The notes: generated by a model from the sequence alone, not told the origin. Shown: positions 1 through 11,374, numbered from the stretch's first letter. The stretch: 64,000 nucleotides of DNA from Cymodocea nodosa (GCA_036874045.1 CM072340.1:5347001-5411000); one strand, 5' to 3'. Translations and numbers: made by a program.

Positions 1-1217
1 TTTATTATAATATTATAGTAGTATCTTATTGATTTTATGTATTTTGTCAAGTTTAATAGTTTTCAAAATTTTAAGTGGAAGTGTAAAATGAAAAACACTA
101 AATACCTTTGGAATCCTAAAATTTTGATTAAATGTTTTCTTTGGATTAATGAAAGTACATATGATCTTGCATGAATTTGACTTGATTGATTAAACTTGTA
201 GAATAATTTATATGTAAATCATCTTAAACTACTAATCAAAAGTATGAGACTATTGAAACTGATTCATATTTTTAGTAAAATCATAGACGTAAAAATTGTA
301 TGAGATTTGTGTTTTATTACATCGATATTAATGGAATACATATATACTGTGCTTAAAATGAAAAGTACTCACAAAGTGAAAACCTTTGAGAGTTTATTGA
401 TTAGTTTAATCATGAGCCTTTTGTACTTGAGCAAATAGGTATGTAAGGATTGTTGTCTTGAAAAAGGATTCTTTAAATCTAGCAACCTAAGGTCCTGATC
501 AGACTTGGGATTGTTGACTGAAAGCTCATTACATAGGTACATTAGAAAGCTCTTGTATGATTCAAACTTTTCAAACTAACTTTTAAAGAAAATTATCAAT
601 ATTTACTGTTTTGAAATGATAAAAGTTGTTTCATTAATTACAGAGATCTTTGAATCGAATATGGTTTCTACCAATTTGACTACTGATTTGTTGAATCAAA
701 ATTAGTACTTTTGAAAATGTTTATTTGAGATACATTCCTTTATTCTTCTTGTGTTAATCATATTAAGTTTAAAGTTATGTTTTGATTCATATACGAATGA
801 AGTTGATTCTTGAAATCATTTTTGATGAATTAAGGATGATAGAAATCATCTAAAAAGAGAATTTAAAGTGTAGCTACAATTAACATCTATTTTATAAAAA
901 TATATTTTGTATGTAATTGAATATATTTGAAGTATATTTGTAGGGGGAGGAATTACAATGTCCAAAATAGATTAATATAAATTAGAATAGAAATCTTGGT
1001 TAATCTAATTTTAGTCCTCTTAAGATCTTGATGAAACAATTTAAAAGAAAAACAAACTATTTTAGATTCATAAAAAGAATATTAGAATAGTTAACAATGT
1101 TCTCAAGATGATGTTATATATATGTTAAGGTTTAGCTTGTGTGTTGTCTTCGAAAGGTTTCAGTTGAAAGCATTCGAAACTTGTGTTTTGTAAAGTATAT
1201 TAACCGAACGTTATGTT
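1..1217 (+). repeat. C-type copia 3' spacer (between pol and ORF3), left piece
   Basis: Non-coding. It is closely similar in order to about 60780-61980, which lies after pol in the C element at the right of the window, and to 5432-5622 plus 7624-8470. Landmarks in common are the run around 160-300, the 'aacctaaggtcctgatcag' stretch near 485, and a purine tract at 939-952. It is cut at 1217 by LTR A1. No open frame of note. It belongs to a C element whose upstream part lies outside the window. Confidence 0.8.
939..952 (+). other. internal polypurine tract in C spacer
   Basis: Sequence TGTAGGGGGAGGAA. The same tract sits at the same place in the other spacers: 8215-8227 (+), 53909-53921 (-), 61723-61733 (+), and a variant at 38390-38404 (+). 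It lies far from any LTR edge, so it is not the 3' PPT. It could prime plus-strand DNA internally, as central PPTs do in other retroelements (inference). Confidence 0.5.
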
Positions 1218-2622
1218 TGTTAGGACCCTAGTGTTTTGATAATGCAAAAACCTGTGTGAGGAAATATATTGTATTTCACAATGAAGACAGTGCAGCTAAA
1301 GTTCAAAAGGCAGATAAACAGAATTAGGTAGTTCAAAATTTACTACTATAAAGCTACAAGAAAATCAGATATTTACCAAGTCAAGTATCCGGAAGAAAGT
1401 TAATTTCGATAGGTTACAGGCTTAAGTATCCAAAGAGTAAAGCAGTAGAAATACCATTAGATAGTTAGAAGGATAACTATCCGAATTTACAAAGCCTTCG
1501 GAGAGTTAAATGATCTGACAGTTAAGAAAGATTGAATGATCGGAGAGTTAAGGAATTAACTATTTGAAAGCTAAAGGACTTTTTGGTAAGTTAGAAAAGC
1601 TAACTATTCGAAACATAAGTCATTCAATTACCCACGTGTAGAAATCCAGAACAAAAGACTTAAGTGATTTTTCAATAAGTTAGAATACTAACTATCTAAA
1701 AAATAGAAATTTTCGGAAGGTTATAGATTTATCTATCTGAAAAACTTAAGTCATTCTTTTATGCACGTGTTGAAATAAGAAAGTAGTTGGAAATTTAAAG
1801 AGAAAGATTTTGGAGGGTTACTATAGCTAACTATTCGATAGTTAAAGGACAGTTCGATAAGTTATAGTTACAAGTATCCAATCGAGTGACAACTCATTGT
1901 ATGACTTGAAATCCTACATGGCAGTAAGACTTAAGTGATTTTTCGGTGAGTTAAAGATGTTCTTCGGTGAGTTACACATATAACCATCTAAAAATCAAAG
2001 GGAATCAGAAGGTTGCTTAGTAAACATCAAATAGAATGGTAACTTACTATTTTTGGGACTGCTACATATCTAGTACAGCAGAAAACATCCGTTGGAAGTA
2101 AATATGTTCGTTATACTTCTTGGTATATATATGAGAAGTAAAGAGAACATCAGATCAACGAAGATATCATACTGTGAGTTACACAAAAATTCCAGATACA
2201 CTCTCAAGGCAACAACATTCAAGAATACTCTTCAAGAGTCACTATAGTAGAAAAGCTCCCTATGCATAAACTTTAATAGAAAGTTCAAGTTGTTGGTTCG
2301 TGAGTTTCAACCTGAAAACTCACTGTTGGTTGAGAGCTTCAACCTGAAAGCTTGAAGTGTTGGTTCTTGCTTCAACCTAAAAGCAAGTGTTGTAAGTACT
2401 TGACTACTAAGTGAAGCCCAAGTTTATCTTGGGGGTGGACTAGCCAAGTTGGTGAACCACCTAAAAATTGATGTGTGTTCCTTTCTACTTACTATTGTGC
2501 ATCTTATTTAATTTAGTTCTACTCTCTATTTAATAGAATCAGTTGATTCTAAATTAAAAGAAGTAAAAAATCACACATGTTCACCATTCACCCCCCCTCT
2601 AGTGAGCCTATCGATCCTAACA
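1218..2622 (+). repeat. 5' LTR of A-family copia element A1
   Basis: The ends are perfect inverted termini, TGTTAGGA at the start and TCCTAACA at the end, with the primer site two bases downstream. It is homologous to the reverse complement of 36535-37985 and 30027-31477. The interior has many short units with the cores TCGGATAGTTA and TAACTCTCCGA. The element inserted in C spacer next to GAACGTTATGTT; the intact spacer reads on at 8470. The 3' LTR is missing, so no target duplication can be checked. Confidence 0.9.
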
Positions 2623-2624
2623 AT

Positions 2625-2636
2625 TAGTATCAGAGC
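2625..2636 (+). other. primer binding site (tRNA-iMet type)
   Basis: TAGTATCAGAGC, one G-to-A change from the usual TGGTATCAGAGC complementary to the 3' end of initiator tRNA-Met. It lies two bases after the 5' LTR, as expected for minus-strand priming in Ty1/copia. Confidence 0.85.
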
Positions 2637-2673
2637 TTGGTTAATCCATTATAAGATTTAACCATCTGGATTT

Positions 2674-4224
2674 ATGGCTCAATTTGCTAAGGGACAAAAC
2701 ATCCACAGACCTCCTCTATTCGATGGTTTCAATTATAACTATTGGAAGAATAGAATGGAGTGTTTCCTTAGGAGTTTTGATGTAAAACTCTAGAAGATTG
2801 TTGTTCTTAGAACTACACTTCCAACCAGTGATGTTGTGAACTGGTTTGAGGAGGATGAGAGAATCATCCAGTTGGATGCTAGAGGGTTGAATGCTATATA
2901 TTGTGCACTAACTACTGAACAATATAACAAAGTTTCTGCATGCAAGTCTGCACATGAGGACTGGAAAATCCTTCAAGTTACTCACGAAGGTACAAGCCCG
3001 GTAAAGGACACCAAAATCAGCATTCTATTGAGAAAATTAGAACTATTTAAAATGAATGAAAATGAAAACATAACTGAAATGTTTTCAAGATTTACTGAAA
3101 TTATTAATAGTCTAAAAGGCCTAGGAAAGGAATTCTCTTCTCGTGAATAGGTACAAAAGATCCTAAGAAGTTTAATTGTGGAGTGAAAACAGAAATCCAC
3201 CTCCATCCAAGATTCCAAGGATCTCAATAATTACATAGTTGAAGAACTGTTGGGCAATCTTTTGGCCCACGAAGTTCAAATGAAAGATTGGAAGGAACAG
3301 GAGGGAACAATTGAAAAGAAAGTTGAAAAGAAAAAGGAAATTGCATTTCCTTCAACTAAAGAATCTCTAAGTTCAGATGATGATGAGATCATGTTGCTGG
3401 CAAGGAATTTCAAGAAGTTCATGAAGAAAAAGAATAAGACCAGCTCCTCCAAAATAATGATCCCTACATGTTTTAAATGCAAAAGGCAAGGGCACATACA
3501 GACTTTCTATCCATTTCAGACAGAAGAGGATCAGGTAGATAAGAAGAAGAGATGGAAGGACAAAAAGAAGATGGCTCTCAAAGCTACATGGGATGACAAT
3601 AGCTCATCAAGCAGTTCATTTGATTCTAAAGGTCAAGCTGCAGCCAACGTGTGTTTTGCAGCACAAGAGGTATGCTCTTCTTCCTCTAGTTCAGAAAATG
3701 AGCATGATGAATTAGATATTAACAGTCTTCTATCTACTGTAGATAATCTTTATGTTAAATGTAGAGAATTTAAGAAAGAAATTAAAAGGTTGAATAATTG
3801 CTTAGAAGATTCTTTTGTTGAATTAGAAACAGATGTAGTTGAAAATAGAAATCTGAAATCTAACTTGGATAAATATAGTTGTGTTAACTGTGAATTAAAA
3901 GAAGAAAATAAAGACTTATTAACTACAATATCTAATTTGAAAAATACTATATGTAAATTTACTCAATGTCAAAATGGACTAAATAAAATGATAGGATCTC
4001 AACGACCTAATGGAAATAAATATGGCCTAGGGTATGCTACACCACAGGAAGTACCTTATTGTGGTAGAATGATTCGATCATATAGAGATGACACTGCTGT
4101 GTTTGCCATCAAAAGAAGATCAGGTCATATGTGGCTGCCAAGAGGCAATAGATTTAATGTTTTAAGGACTAACTCTACTGGACCCAAGAAGATTTGGGTA
4201 CCACAAGCCTTAATTTCAGTATAA
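2674..4224 (+). pseudogene. gag: gag of A1 (copia, Sirevirus-like)
   Basis: Gag would form the particle and bind RNA. The ATG at 2674 opens the GQNIHRPPLFDG motif typical of copia gag. The UBN2-type domain covers about codons 60-160. The zinc knuckle at 3469-3510 reads CFKCKRQGHIQTFY, so its last Cys is Tyr and it is probably dead. A Ser/Asp-rich stretch and a coiled coil follow, ending in WVPQALISV and TAA at 4222-4224. In-frame stops: TAG at 2791 (a Trp codon, TGG, in A2), TAG at 3148, and TGA near 3182 (Trp in A2). The first two are shared with A3. One frame throughout, without frameshift. Confidence 0.88.
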
Positions 4225-4225
4225 C

Positions 4226-5281
4226 TTGCAGGATGACAAAGTGCTCCAAGCACGTACAACTAAATGGATTATGGACAATGGATGCTCAAAGCACATGACA
4301 AGTAAGAAAAGTTTTCTTGATTTTGTTAAAAGCTTAAGTTCAGGATCTGTTAAGTTTGGAAATAATGAAAAGTGTAAAATAACTACAATAGGAAATATTA
4401 CATCTAAAAATGGTATAATTGAGAATGTCTTGCATGTTAGTGGATTAAAACAAAATTTATTAAGTGTAGGACAATTATGTGATAAAGGTTATACAATTTC
4501 TTTTACTACTGAAAATTGTCACATTATTGATCCAACTACGAATGAAATAAAATTTATTCGTATTAAAAATTGCTCAATTTATACATTAAACTTTCCATGT
4601 GAAAATTCTGCAAGCAATTCTTGTTTGATAGCATCTAGTGAAGATGATTAGTTGTGGCATAAAAGACTTGGTCACGTCAATATGAAGACTCTTAGAAAGT
4701 TATCCAAGGGTGATCTTGTCAAGGGACTGCCTAAACTTACATTTAAGAAAGATAGGGTGTGTAGTGATTGTATGCTAGGGAAGTAGAAGAGAACTTCTCT
4801 TCATAGCAAAAATGAATTTACCACCAAAAGGCCATTGGAACTACTACATCTGGATTGGTTTGGCCCTTCTCAAGTATCAAGTCTTAGGGGTTGAAAATAT
4901 ACCTTTGTTATTGTTGATGATTTCTCTAGATTAACTTGGGTAATATTTTTGACACACAAAAATGAAACTTGCAATGAGTTCAAAAACTTTTGCATAAGAG
5001 TTCAAAATCAGAAGGAACTAACAATGAAGAAAATCAGAAGTGATCATGGAGGAGAATTTGAAAACTATGAATTTGAAAATCTTTGCAATTCATTCGGAAT
5101 CCATCATGAATTCTCTTGTCATAGAACTTTAGCTCAAAATGGAGTTTTGGAAAGGAAAAATAGGACATTGCAAGGAATGGCTAGAACTATGTTGAATGCT
5201 ACTGATCTACCAAAATTTCTCTAAGTTGAAGCTATAGGAACAACTTGTCACATTTCCAACAGAACTCACATCAGATCTATG
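4226..5281 (+). pseudogene. pol: pol 5' part of A1: protease, pre-integrase finger, integrase core
   Basis: The frame is +1 relative to gag. The protease motif DNGCSKHM has its catalytic Asp at 4274-4276, but the usual DSG is DNG. The His/Cys finger runs about 4655-4790 and includes WHKRLGH and CSDC. The integrase core has KIRSDHGGEFEN (second Asp) and NGVLERKNR (Glu). Stops at 4649 and 4783, and near 4894 and 5221, are mostly Trp or Gln codons in sister copies. The frame breaks off near NRTHIRSM at about 5281; RT, RNase H and the 3' LTR are gone. The break joins a different element in frame. Confidence 0.85.
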
Positions 5282-5431
5282 ATGACAAATCAAAAGATGA
5301 CAGCTCAGAAAACTCAGAAAAAGGCTTTGAAGGTCACTTGGGATGAAACATCAAAAGAGTCTGAATCTAAGGAATTATCATCAAAATCTTCACATTCAGA
5401 AGAACAAGAGTTAGAAGACATTGCTCAATGA
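5282..5431 (+). pseudogene. C-family gag fragment fused to A1 integrase
   Basis: The reading frame passes unbroken from A1 integrase into a Ser/Glu-rich segment (KKALKVTWDE, SSKSSHSEEQELED) that matches C-family gag at 58380-58520. At 5430 the sequence jumps to C post-pol spacer, skipping all of pol. So there are two illegitimate junctions 150 bp apart. The first falls where both parents carry something like ATGACAAATCA, the second near TTGCTCA. Confidence 0.75.
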
Positions 5432-5622
5432 GAGTGCATATGATCAAGCATGAGTTTGACTTAATTGATTAAACTTGTAGAATAATTTATATGCAAATCA
5501 TATTAAGCTACTGATCAAAAGTATGAGCTTATTGAAATTGATTCATAGTTTCAGTAAAATCATAGAAGCAAAAATTGTATGAGATTTGTGTTTTATTTCA
5601 TTTGTATTAATGAAATACATAT
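5432..5622 (+). repeat. C-type spacer, piece left of solo LTR B1
   Basis: Matches about 150-345 and 60930-61130. Its last five bases, CATAT, are duplicated after the solo LTR at 7619-7623, and the spacer then continues. Non-coding. Confidence 0.8.
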
Positions 5623-7618
5623 TGTTTAGAATGAAAAAGTGCATAATATTAACGATTTAATGATGGTTAATTGCATAATACTTAGCTTATCATATGAGAA
5701 TTAAGCCATTATGTTATAATTGCATTGTTATATACTTTAATGAAAGAATCTACATAATTTCAAGGAATTAGTGTTAATTAAGTACATTTTTGAACTGTTG
5801 GTAAGTTGTAAGTTTGAAATTCCTAAGTATCTGAATTTTCTATTATTTTAGAGAGTTATATTGCATGTACCAGACAATTATGTTTTAAATGCTTAAAGAA
5901 TATTTTATTATTTCCTAGAGTGCACGTGTTGAAACATTAATGCATGACTTAAGTGGATTTTCGGTAAGTTATTTGTTAACTATTTGAAATGCATCTAGGC
6001 ATAGGATAGTTAAATTTGTAAGTATCCAAAATATCTGAACTCATTACGTTAGATTTATACATGTGTTGAATTTAAAAGCTTTATTATGTCCCGTGAGTTG
6101 CACATGCATAACTCGTTAAGTTAGCATAACTATATGTGTTGAGTTACTTAAATATACACTAAGGTAACACATTGTATTAGTAAGCTTATAAGTTATCTCT
6201 TTATTGTACGTGTTTTATAGTTAAATCAACAAAGTAAGTCCATTGAGTTATCTGTAACTCCATAGACCATTTATTTTCTAATATGCCACTATAGTAGTTG
6301 TAGAAACAGGAAATTCAAAGGAAAACCACGATTGCACGTATCGCGTAGGAATTCACTTGTGGAATGAAGAAGAAATCACCATCGTTGATATGAATGAAGG
6401 AAATCCAACCGATCATTTAAGCAAAAGCAGTTATTACTGAAAGAAATTTAAAAGAAGAGAAAAAAGACAAAGAAAAAGTGTGTGTGTGTAGAGGTGGAGA
6501 ACTGCTCTAACTGTAGGAAGCGTCGGAAGTTCCTTGAAGCTCCATACTACTATGAAAATCACCAACCATCGAAGGTCTGTGAGGATACTTTCCTGATGTC
6601 AGGTTGATTCTAAGCCAAACAAAATGTCTGACAACCATTGTGAGGAGTGATCATGTTACGAGAAGGGAATCCATTTTCACCAAGCACCGACTCATATCTT
6701 AGGAGATCGTAAAGCTTCTAGCCTTGATTTCGAGTTGATGCCAGTATGCTAAAAAGGAGATCATCTTACAATTCTTGATTCATGATTCTATAAGGAGCGA
6801 AGGCAAGATTGTAAGTGATTAAATTTTCAATGGTATAATCGCATCGCATGTAGTGACAAAAGTTTTTACTATCAATAGAGATTTTTACATTTCACCTTTC
6901 GTTCATCTTTAGGAACATATCAAACAAAAATAACAAAAACAAGTTATCTGTGTTTACATTTAGTATTAAAGTGTTGTATCATTTGTTTTATATCATGATT
7001 AATGTTATCATTGTCTGTATTGTAAATGTTTTACGTTTATTTGATTCAAAAAATAGAAAATAGTTTTATTGTTTACTGAAATTGATTCGTTCCAAATACT
7101 TAAAGATTTTAATTGTTACTATTTGAAATATCTGAATGTTAGTGTGGCTTAATGATAAATCTAATATTAACTAACATTAAAGAGCTTAATTAATGTTATT
7201 TACATTCTGTGGAACTACCCAATGGTTGGCCGAATTCCTCTCTAAATAACAGTATTTAACTAGAAAGATAGGCTCGTGGAGTTAACTTAAGTCTACAAGG
7301 TTAGTCCATTGAGTTAACCATAACTCCACGAACTAGATTTGTTGTGTTAACTGTAACTCAACGAAGTGCGTAACCAAACACATATAAACTCCAATATAAA
7401 ATAGAAGCAGTACACAATTCTTACTCAATTCTCTATGGGATCAACCTGTACTTGCACACAAATATAATATACACTGTGCACTTGCAGTTAAAATATAAAT
7501 TGGACTTAATATCTAATTTGTGTTAAAGGTTGTTTGTTTATTTCTAAAAGTAATTATTGATATAAGCATAAAAACAAATTCAAACTAGTTTTCTGATTTA
7601 ACCTTTCACAACCAAACA
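5623..7618 (+). mobile_element. solo LTR B1 (B family), TSD CATAT
   Basis: About 2.0 kb with ends TGTTTAGA and CCAAACA, flanked by a perfect 5-bp duplication CATAT at 5618-5622 and 7619-7623. No internal region is present, so it is the product of LTR-LTR recombination. It contains CACGTG-like boxes, repeats of CGTTGAGTTA and its complement, and near the 3' end a 'gggatcaacctgtacttgcac' stretch often seen in plant LTRs. Small open frames here recur in all B LTRs and look non-coding. Confidence 0.92.
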
Positions 7619-7623
7619 CATAT

Positions 7624-8740
7624 ATACTATGCTTAAAACAAGTGCTTACAATGAGAAAATCTTTGAGAGTTTATTGATCAGTTTGATCATGAGCTTCTTG
7701 TACTTGAGCAAATAGGTATGGAAGGATTGTTGTCTTGAAAAAGGATTTTTTAAATCTGGCAACCTAAGGTCCTGATCAGACCTAGGATTGTTGACTGAAA
7801 GCGCATTAGACGAGTACATTAGAAAGCTCTTGTATGATTCAAGCTTTTCAAACTAACTTTTAAAGAAAATTATCAATATTTACTATTTTGAAAAGATAAA
7901 AGCTATTTCATTAAATACAGATATCTTTGCATCGAATATAGTTTCTACCAATATGACAGTTGATTTGTTGAATCTAAACAAGTACTTTTGAAAATGTTTA
8001 TTGAGATACATTTCTTTATTCTTCTTGTGTTAATCATATTAAGTTTAAAGTTATGTTTTGATTCATATACAGTTGGAGTTGATTCTCGAAATCATTCTTG
8101 ATAAATTCAGAATAACAGACATTTTTAAAAAGAAAAGTTAAAGTATAGTTATAAGTAACACCTACTTTATACAAGTATATTTTGTATGTCATTGAATATA
8201 TTTGAAGTATATTTGTAGGGGGAGGAATTACAATGTCAAAAATAGATTAATATCATTCAGAATATAGATCTTAGTTAATCTGAGTTTAGCCCTGTTAAGA
8301 TCTTGATGAAACAAGTTAATAGACAAACAAACTATTTTAGTTTCATAAAAGGAATATTAGAATAGTTTACAATATTCTCAAGATAATGGTTATTTAAGTT
8401 ACTTATAGCTTGTTTGTTGCTTTTGGAAGCTTTCAGTTGAAAACATCTGAATTTTTTTTAAGTATACTAATTAAACGTTATGTTATGTAAGGTAACGTGT
8501 AAAACTATCTCTAGATAGCGTTTTACTCGTTAGGTTAGGTAACTCAACAAGTTAAGCTTAAACTTTTTAGGTACCTCGATTGAATAAATTTTATTCAATA
8601 TTCTTTTAAAACTCAAACCCGACTAATAGACTCGTTAAGTTATTCTACAAAAACCCTATTTAAACATTTATTACACGGGAACTTAGATTATCTTGTAAAC
8701 ATCTTTCTAAAAATCTTTCCCACTTGTTCCTATTACAACC
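7624..8740 (+). repeat. C-type spacer, piece right of B1, with leader of ORF3
   Basis: Continues the spacer cut at 5622 and runs to ORF3. It holds the internal purine tract at 8215-8227, an inverted-motif stretch around 8516-8550 (CTCGTTAGGTTA, AACTCAACAAGTTA), and a TATA-like box. Similar to 61130-62240 and to the reverse complement of 53401-54480. No coding capacity. Confidence 0.8.
8657..8664 (+). promoter_or_regulatory. candidate TATA box for ORF3
   Basis: TATTTAAA within CCCTATTTAAAC, about 81 bp before the ORF3 ATG. The same box precedes ORF3 at 62156-62163 (+) and 53472-53479 (-), although the flanks have diverged. Conservation suggests an internal promoter. This is inferred from sequence only. 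Confidence 0.45.
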
Positions 8741-8744
8741 TGCT

Positions 8745-10415
8745 ATGATGTTTTCCAAGTTCAACATAAGGCGTGGTAGAGGAAAAGGAAGAGCTAAAGG
8801 AAGTGCAAAAGGCAAAGAAATAGGTGTAGATGACGTTCCACGAGCGTGGTTTAATAAAAATTTTCTAGTTGACAAAAGGTTAGCTCAAATCTACAGCGAT
8901 TATTTCTTTTTTGAAGAAATATTAAATGAAGTTAGACAAGAACTTCACAATACAGCTAACAGTATACAATATATGGATATAAGAAGTAAATTTGATAGAG
9001 AATATCACATGAAATGTGTAGAGATAGCATTTTTGGAACAATATGCAAAATACTTAGAAAAAAGAGTAGGTTCATCTAATAGAATTCCTCAAATTCCTAT
9101 CAATGGAACTAGACTACAATCATTTGAGGAAGAACATGACTCTGCAATCCCTACACCTTTATTTTCAAAGGTAAAAGAAACAAATATTGTTGTTGGTAAG
9201 AGAAAAGTTAACAGTCTTTGAAAGGCAATAGCTATAGAAAGTGCCTTTGAAGAATTAAAACATAAAACATTTTGGAACAGATTCAGAAGAAAATAGCAAC
9301 AATAGTTGAAGAATAGCTGACTTGTTACAAGAGACGAAGAGTAAGAAAAATTGTTTCTAAGGAAACAAATGTTGTTGAAAAAGAAAAATAAGATGATTTC
9401 ATTCCAAAGGACAATGTTTGTCTAGACATTGTACCTTACAATGCATCTAACAAGCTCATCAGTTCAGAACACACTGAAACTGATGATGATGATGAGACTT
9501 TATTCTCTTTTTCTAGAGAGCTTGAAAAGAAACCAGAGAAACAAATTAGTTCAAGTTTTTCTATAGTTTCAAGTCTTAATGATAAGGACATTTAAAAATC
9601 AAAGCATCAGGCAACTAATATTGAACAAGTTATTGCATATGTACTTGATAATATTGAGGCAGTAACTAGTTCAAAGGCTGGATTGTTTGGAGTGGTAACT
9701 ATTGAAAAAGATAATACTCCAAAAGAGCTTCATGTTGATCAGCCTATTTCAGAATCTATAGAACCAAGGTTTGATAATTCACAACATGTACAAATGGAAA
9801 TATCTGTTGAAGAAAATGTAGAATTACAAACAGATACACAGGCTGATGAATTTATGGAAAATTTGAACTCTGAATATTCTATAGAAACTAAACTTATGAA
9901 TGTGGCAGATATTAAAAATGTTCCTCACTCTATTGAAGCTAAAAAATCAAGCTTACCTAAGCAGCTTCAAGAAAATCTTTTGATAGAGGAACACAATGAC
10001 ATTCATTTTGAAGAAGAGATTCCTGAAGATGAATTAAATTCTGAATCAAGGCTTTAGGTATCACCTTGTTTGTATAGAATACTACCAATTCAAGAAAATT
10101 CAATTTATTTTAGGTCTAAGAAAGCATTGCAGAAATACAATATTTGATTACTTGTCAGATTCTGCATGCTCGACCAATAAAATTTAGAGGTTTACTTCAA
10201 ATAAGAGATCTATTTGAGTTTCAAGGCTTAATATAATTTTTGCTAGTTGGAACAAAATGGACGCAATATAAAGAGCTTATTGCAACTTTTTACAGCAATC
10301 TAGTCAAGAATGACAATATGTTGACAACTCAAATACTTCAACAAGAGTTTACTTTATCTCTTGAATTGATTTTTGGAGTTTTAGGTTTAAGAAATGAAGG
10401 TGTTGTTGTTACTAA
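8745..10415 (+). pseudogene. ORF3 copy 1, C family (plant transposon-protein-like), truncated
   Basis: Tandem ATGs at 8745 and 8748 start a basic Arg/Gly/Lys-rich N-terminus (RRGRGKGRAKG), then VPRAWF, VDKRLAQIYSDYFF and a helical stretch EYHMKC...FLEQYAKYLE. The middle is acidic and low complexity (8745-9221 and 9683-10057 stay open). The C-terminal domain begins near 10085 and includes ELIATFYSNL and LIFGVLGLRNEGVVVT. Several stops and frameshifts occur, for example after 9218, around 9270-9400, and at 10055. It ends mid-domain at about 10415, where an opposite-strand homologue begins. Function unknown. The basic N-terminus suggests nucleic-acid binding, and the C-terminal domain resembles the putative plant transposon protein family. 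Confidence 0.7.
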
Positions 10416-11369
10416 GTTCACAACTACATATATGGCCCACTTGACAAATTTGACTAAGTTCAATGTCAAGGCCTTGTTGTTGGTAGACATTTTTAATTAA
10501 AATGTTAGCTACCATGTGTGCTTTCCCATTTAAGTACTTCAATCTATTTAATAGTGGCACACCAGGATTGATAGCTAAACGGTCTTTAATTTCCTATTCT
10601 GTCCACTCGACTACAGTTGTGCTCTTTAGAATTTCTATTCCTTCATTCCTTAATCCAAAAATATTGTGGAGAAGCTCTGGTGTTATCAGTACATCAGCTT
10701 GCTCCACATTGGAAATTAATCCTCTTTCTCCTTCTCTCAAATTGGCATAAAAACAGGGCACTAGATTTTCATACACCGCATGCCCTCTCTATTGAGAAAT
10801 AAATGTCAATAGACCCTAGGACTCAAATAAGTCCTTAATTTCTTGCATACCATCTCAGTTTACTAGTCTACTGTATATAACATCATACCCCTTTATCTCT
10901 TGATACTTGTTCATTACTTCTTAACTCCAAAAATATACTTCATTTAGAATAGTAGCTTCAGACAGGTCAGGAATTTGGATTTGTTGCTCTAGAGGGGTTT
11001 GTTCTTGATTTCTTCCTCTAAATGTTGAACTTGTATTTGTTGGAAATGATCCAGAGATTCCTATAATTCAATTCCTCTTTCTGTTTGTGGTGGAGAGTCA
11101 GTAGAACACTCCACTCTTTCTTCTTGTATTCTCTCAAAAATTTGTTGAAGAGTCTCTCCCTCTTCAATGGAATCTATCAAGTCATTTCCTTTTTGTTCCA
11201 TATGTTCTTATTCAGCTTCTTCTGTTTTGTCTTCCTCCTAACTACCAATCTACATGGTCACTGTTCTTTCTTATTTTGTGGCAGATTGGGATGGAATCAT
11301 GGGCAAATTAGCTTCTACCTTAACTTTAGTTTCTTCTATTTGTACAGGTTGTAGACTAATTTTAGCCTG
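10416..11369 (-). pseudogene. ORF-X C-terminal part (ORF3 homologue), right of junction
   Basis: Read on minus it contains EIKDLFES then GLLTFIS, YENLVPCFYANL, ITPELLHNIFGLRNEG, VVEWTE and PGVPLLNRLKYLNGKAHMVANIL. Each block aligns with the ORF3 copy at 52059-51600 (RDLFEFQGL, ELIATFYSNL, LSPELIFEVLGL, NLNAEAMFIVNIL). Several stops are present. The frame continues past ANIL to about 10416 and stops there against ORF3 copy 1. The upstream half of ORF-X lies at 13469-14525, beyond solo LTR G. Confidence 0.65.
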
Positions 11370-11374
11370 TTTTC

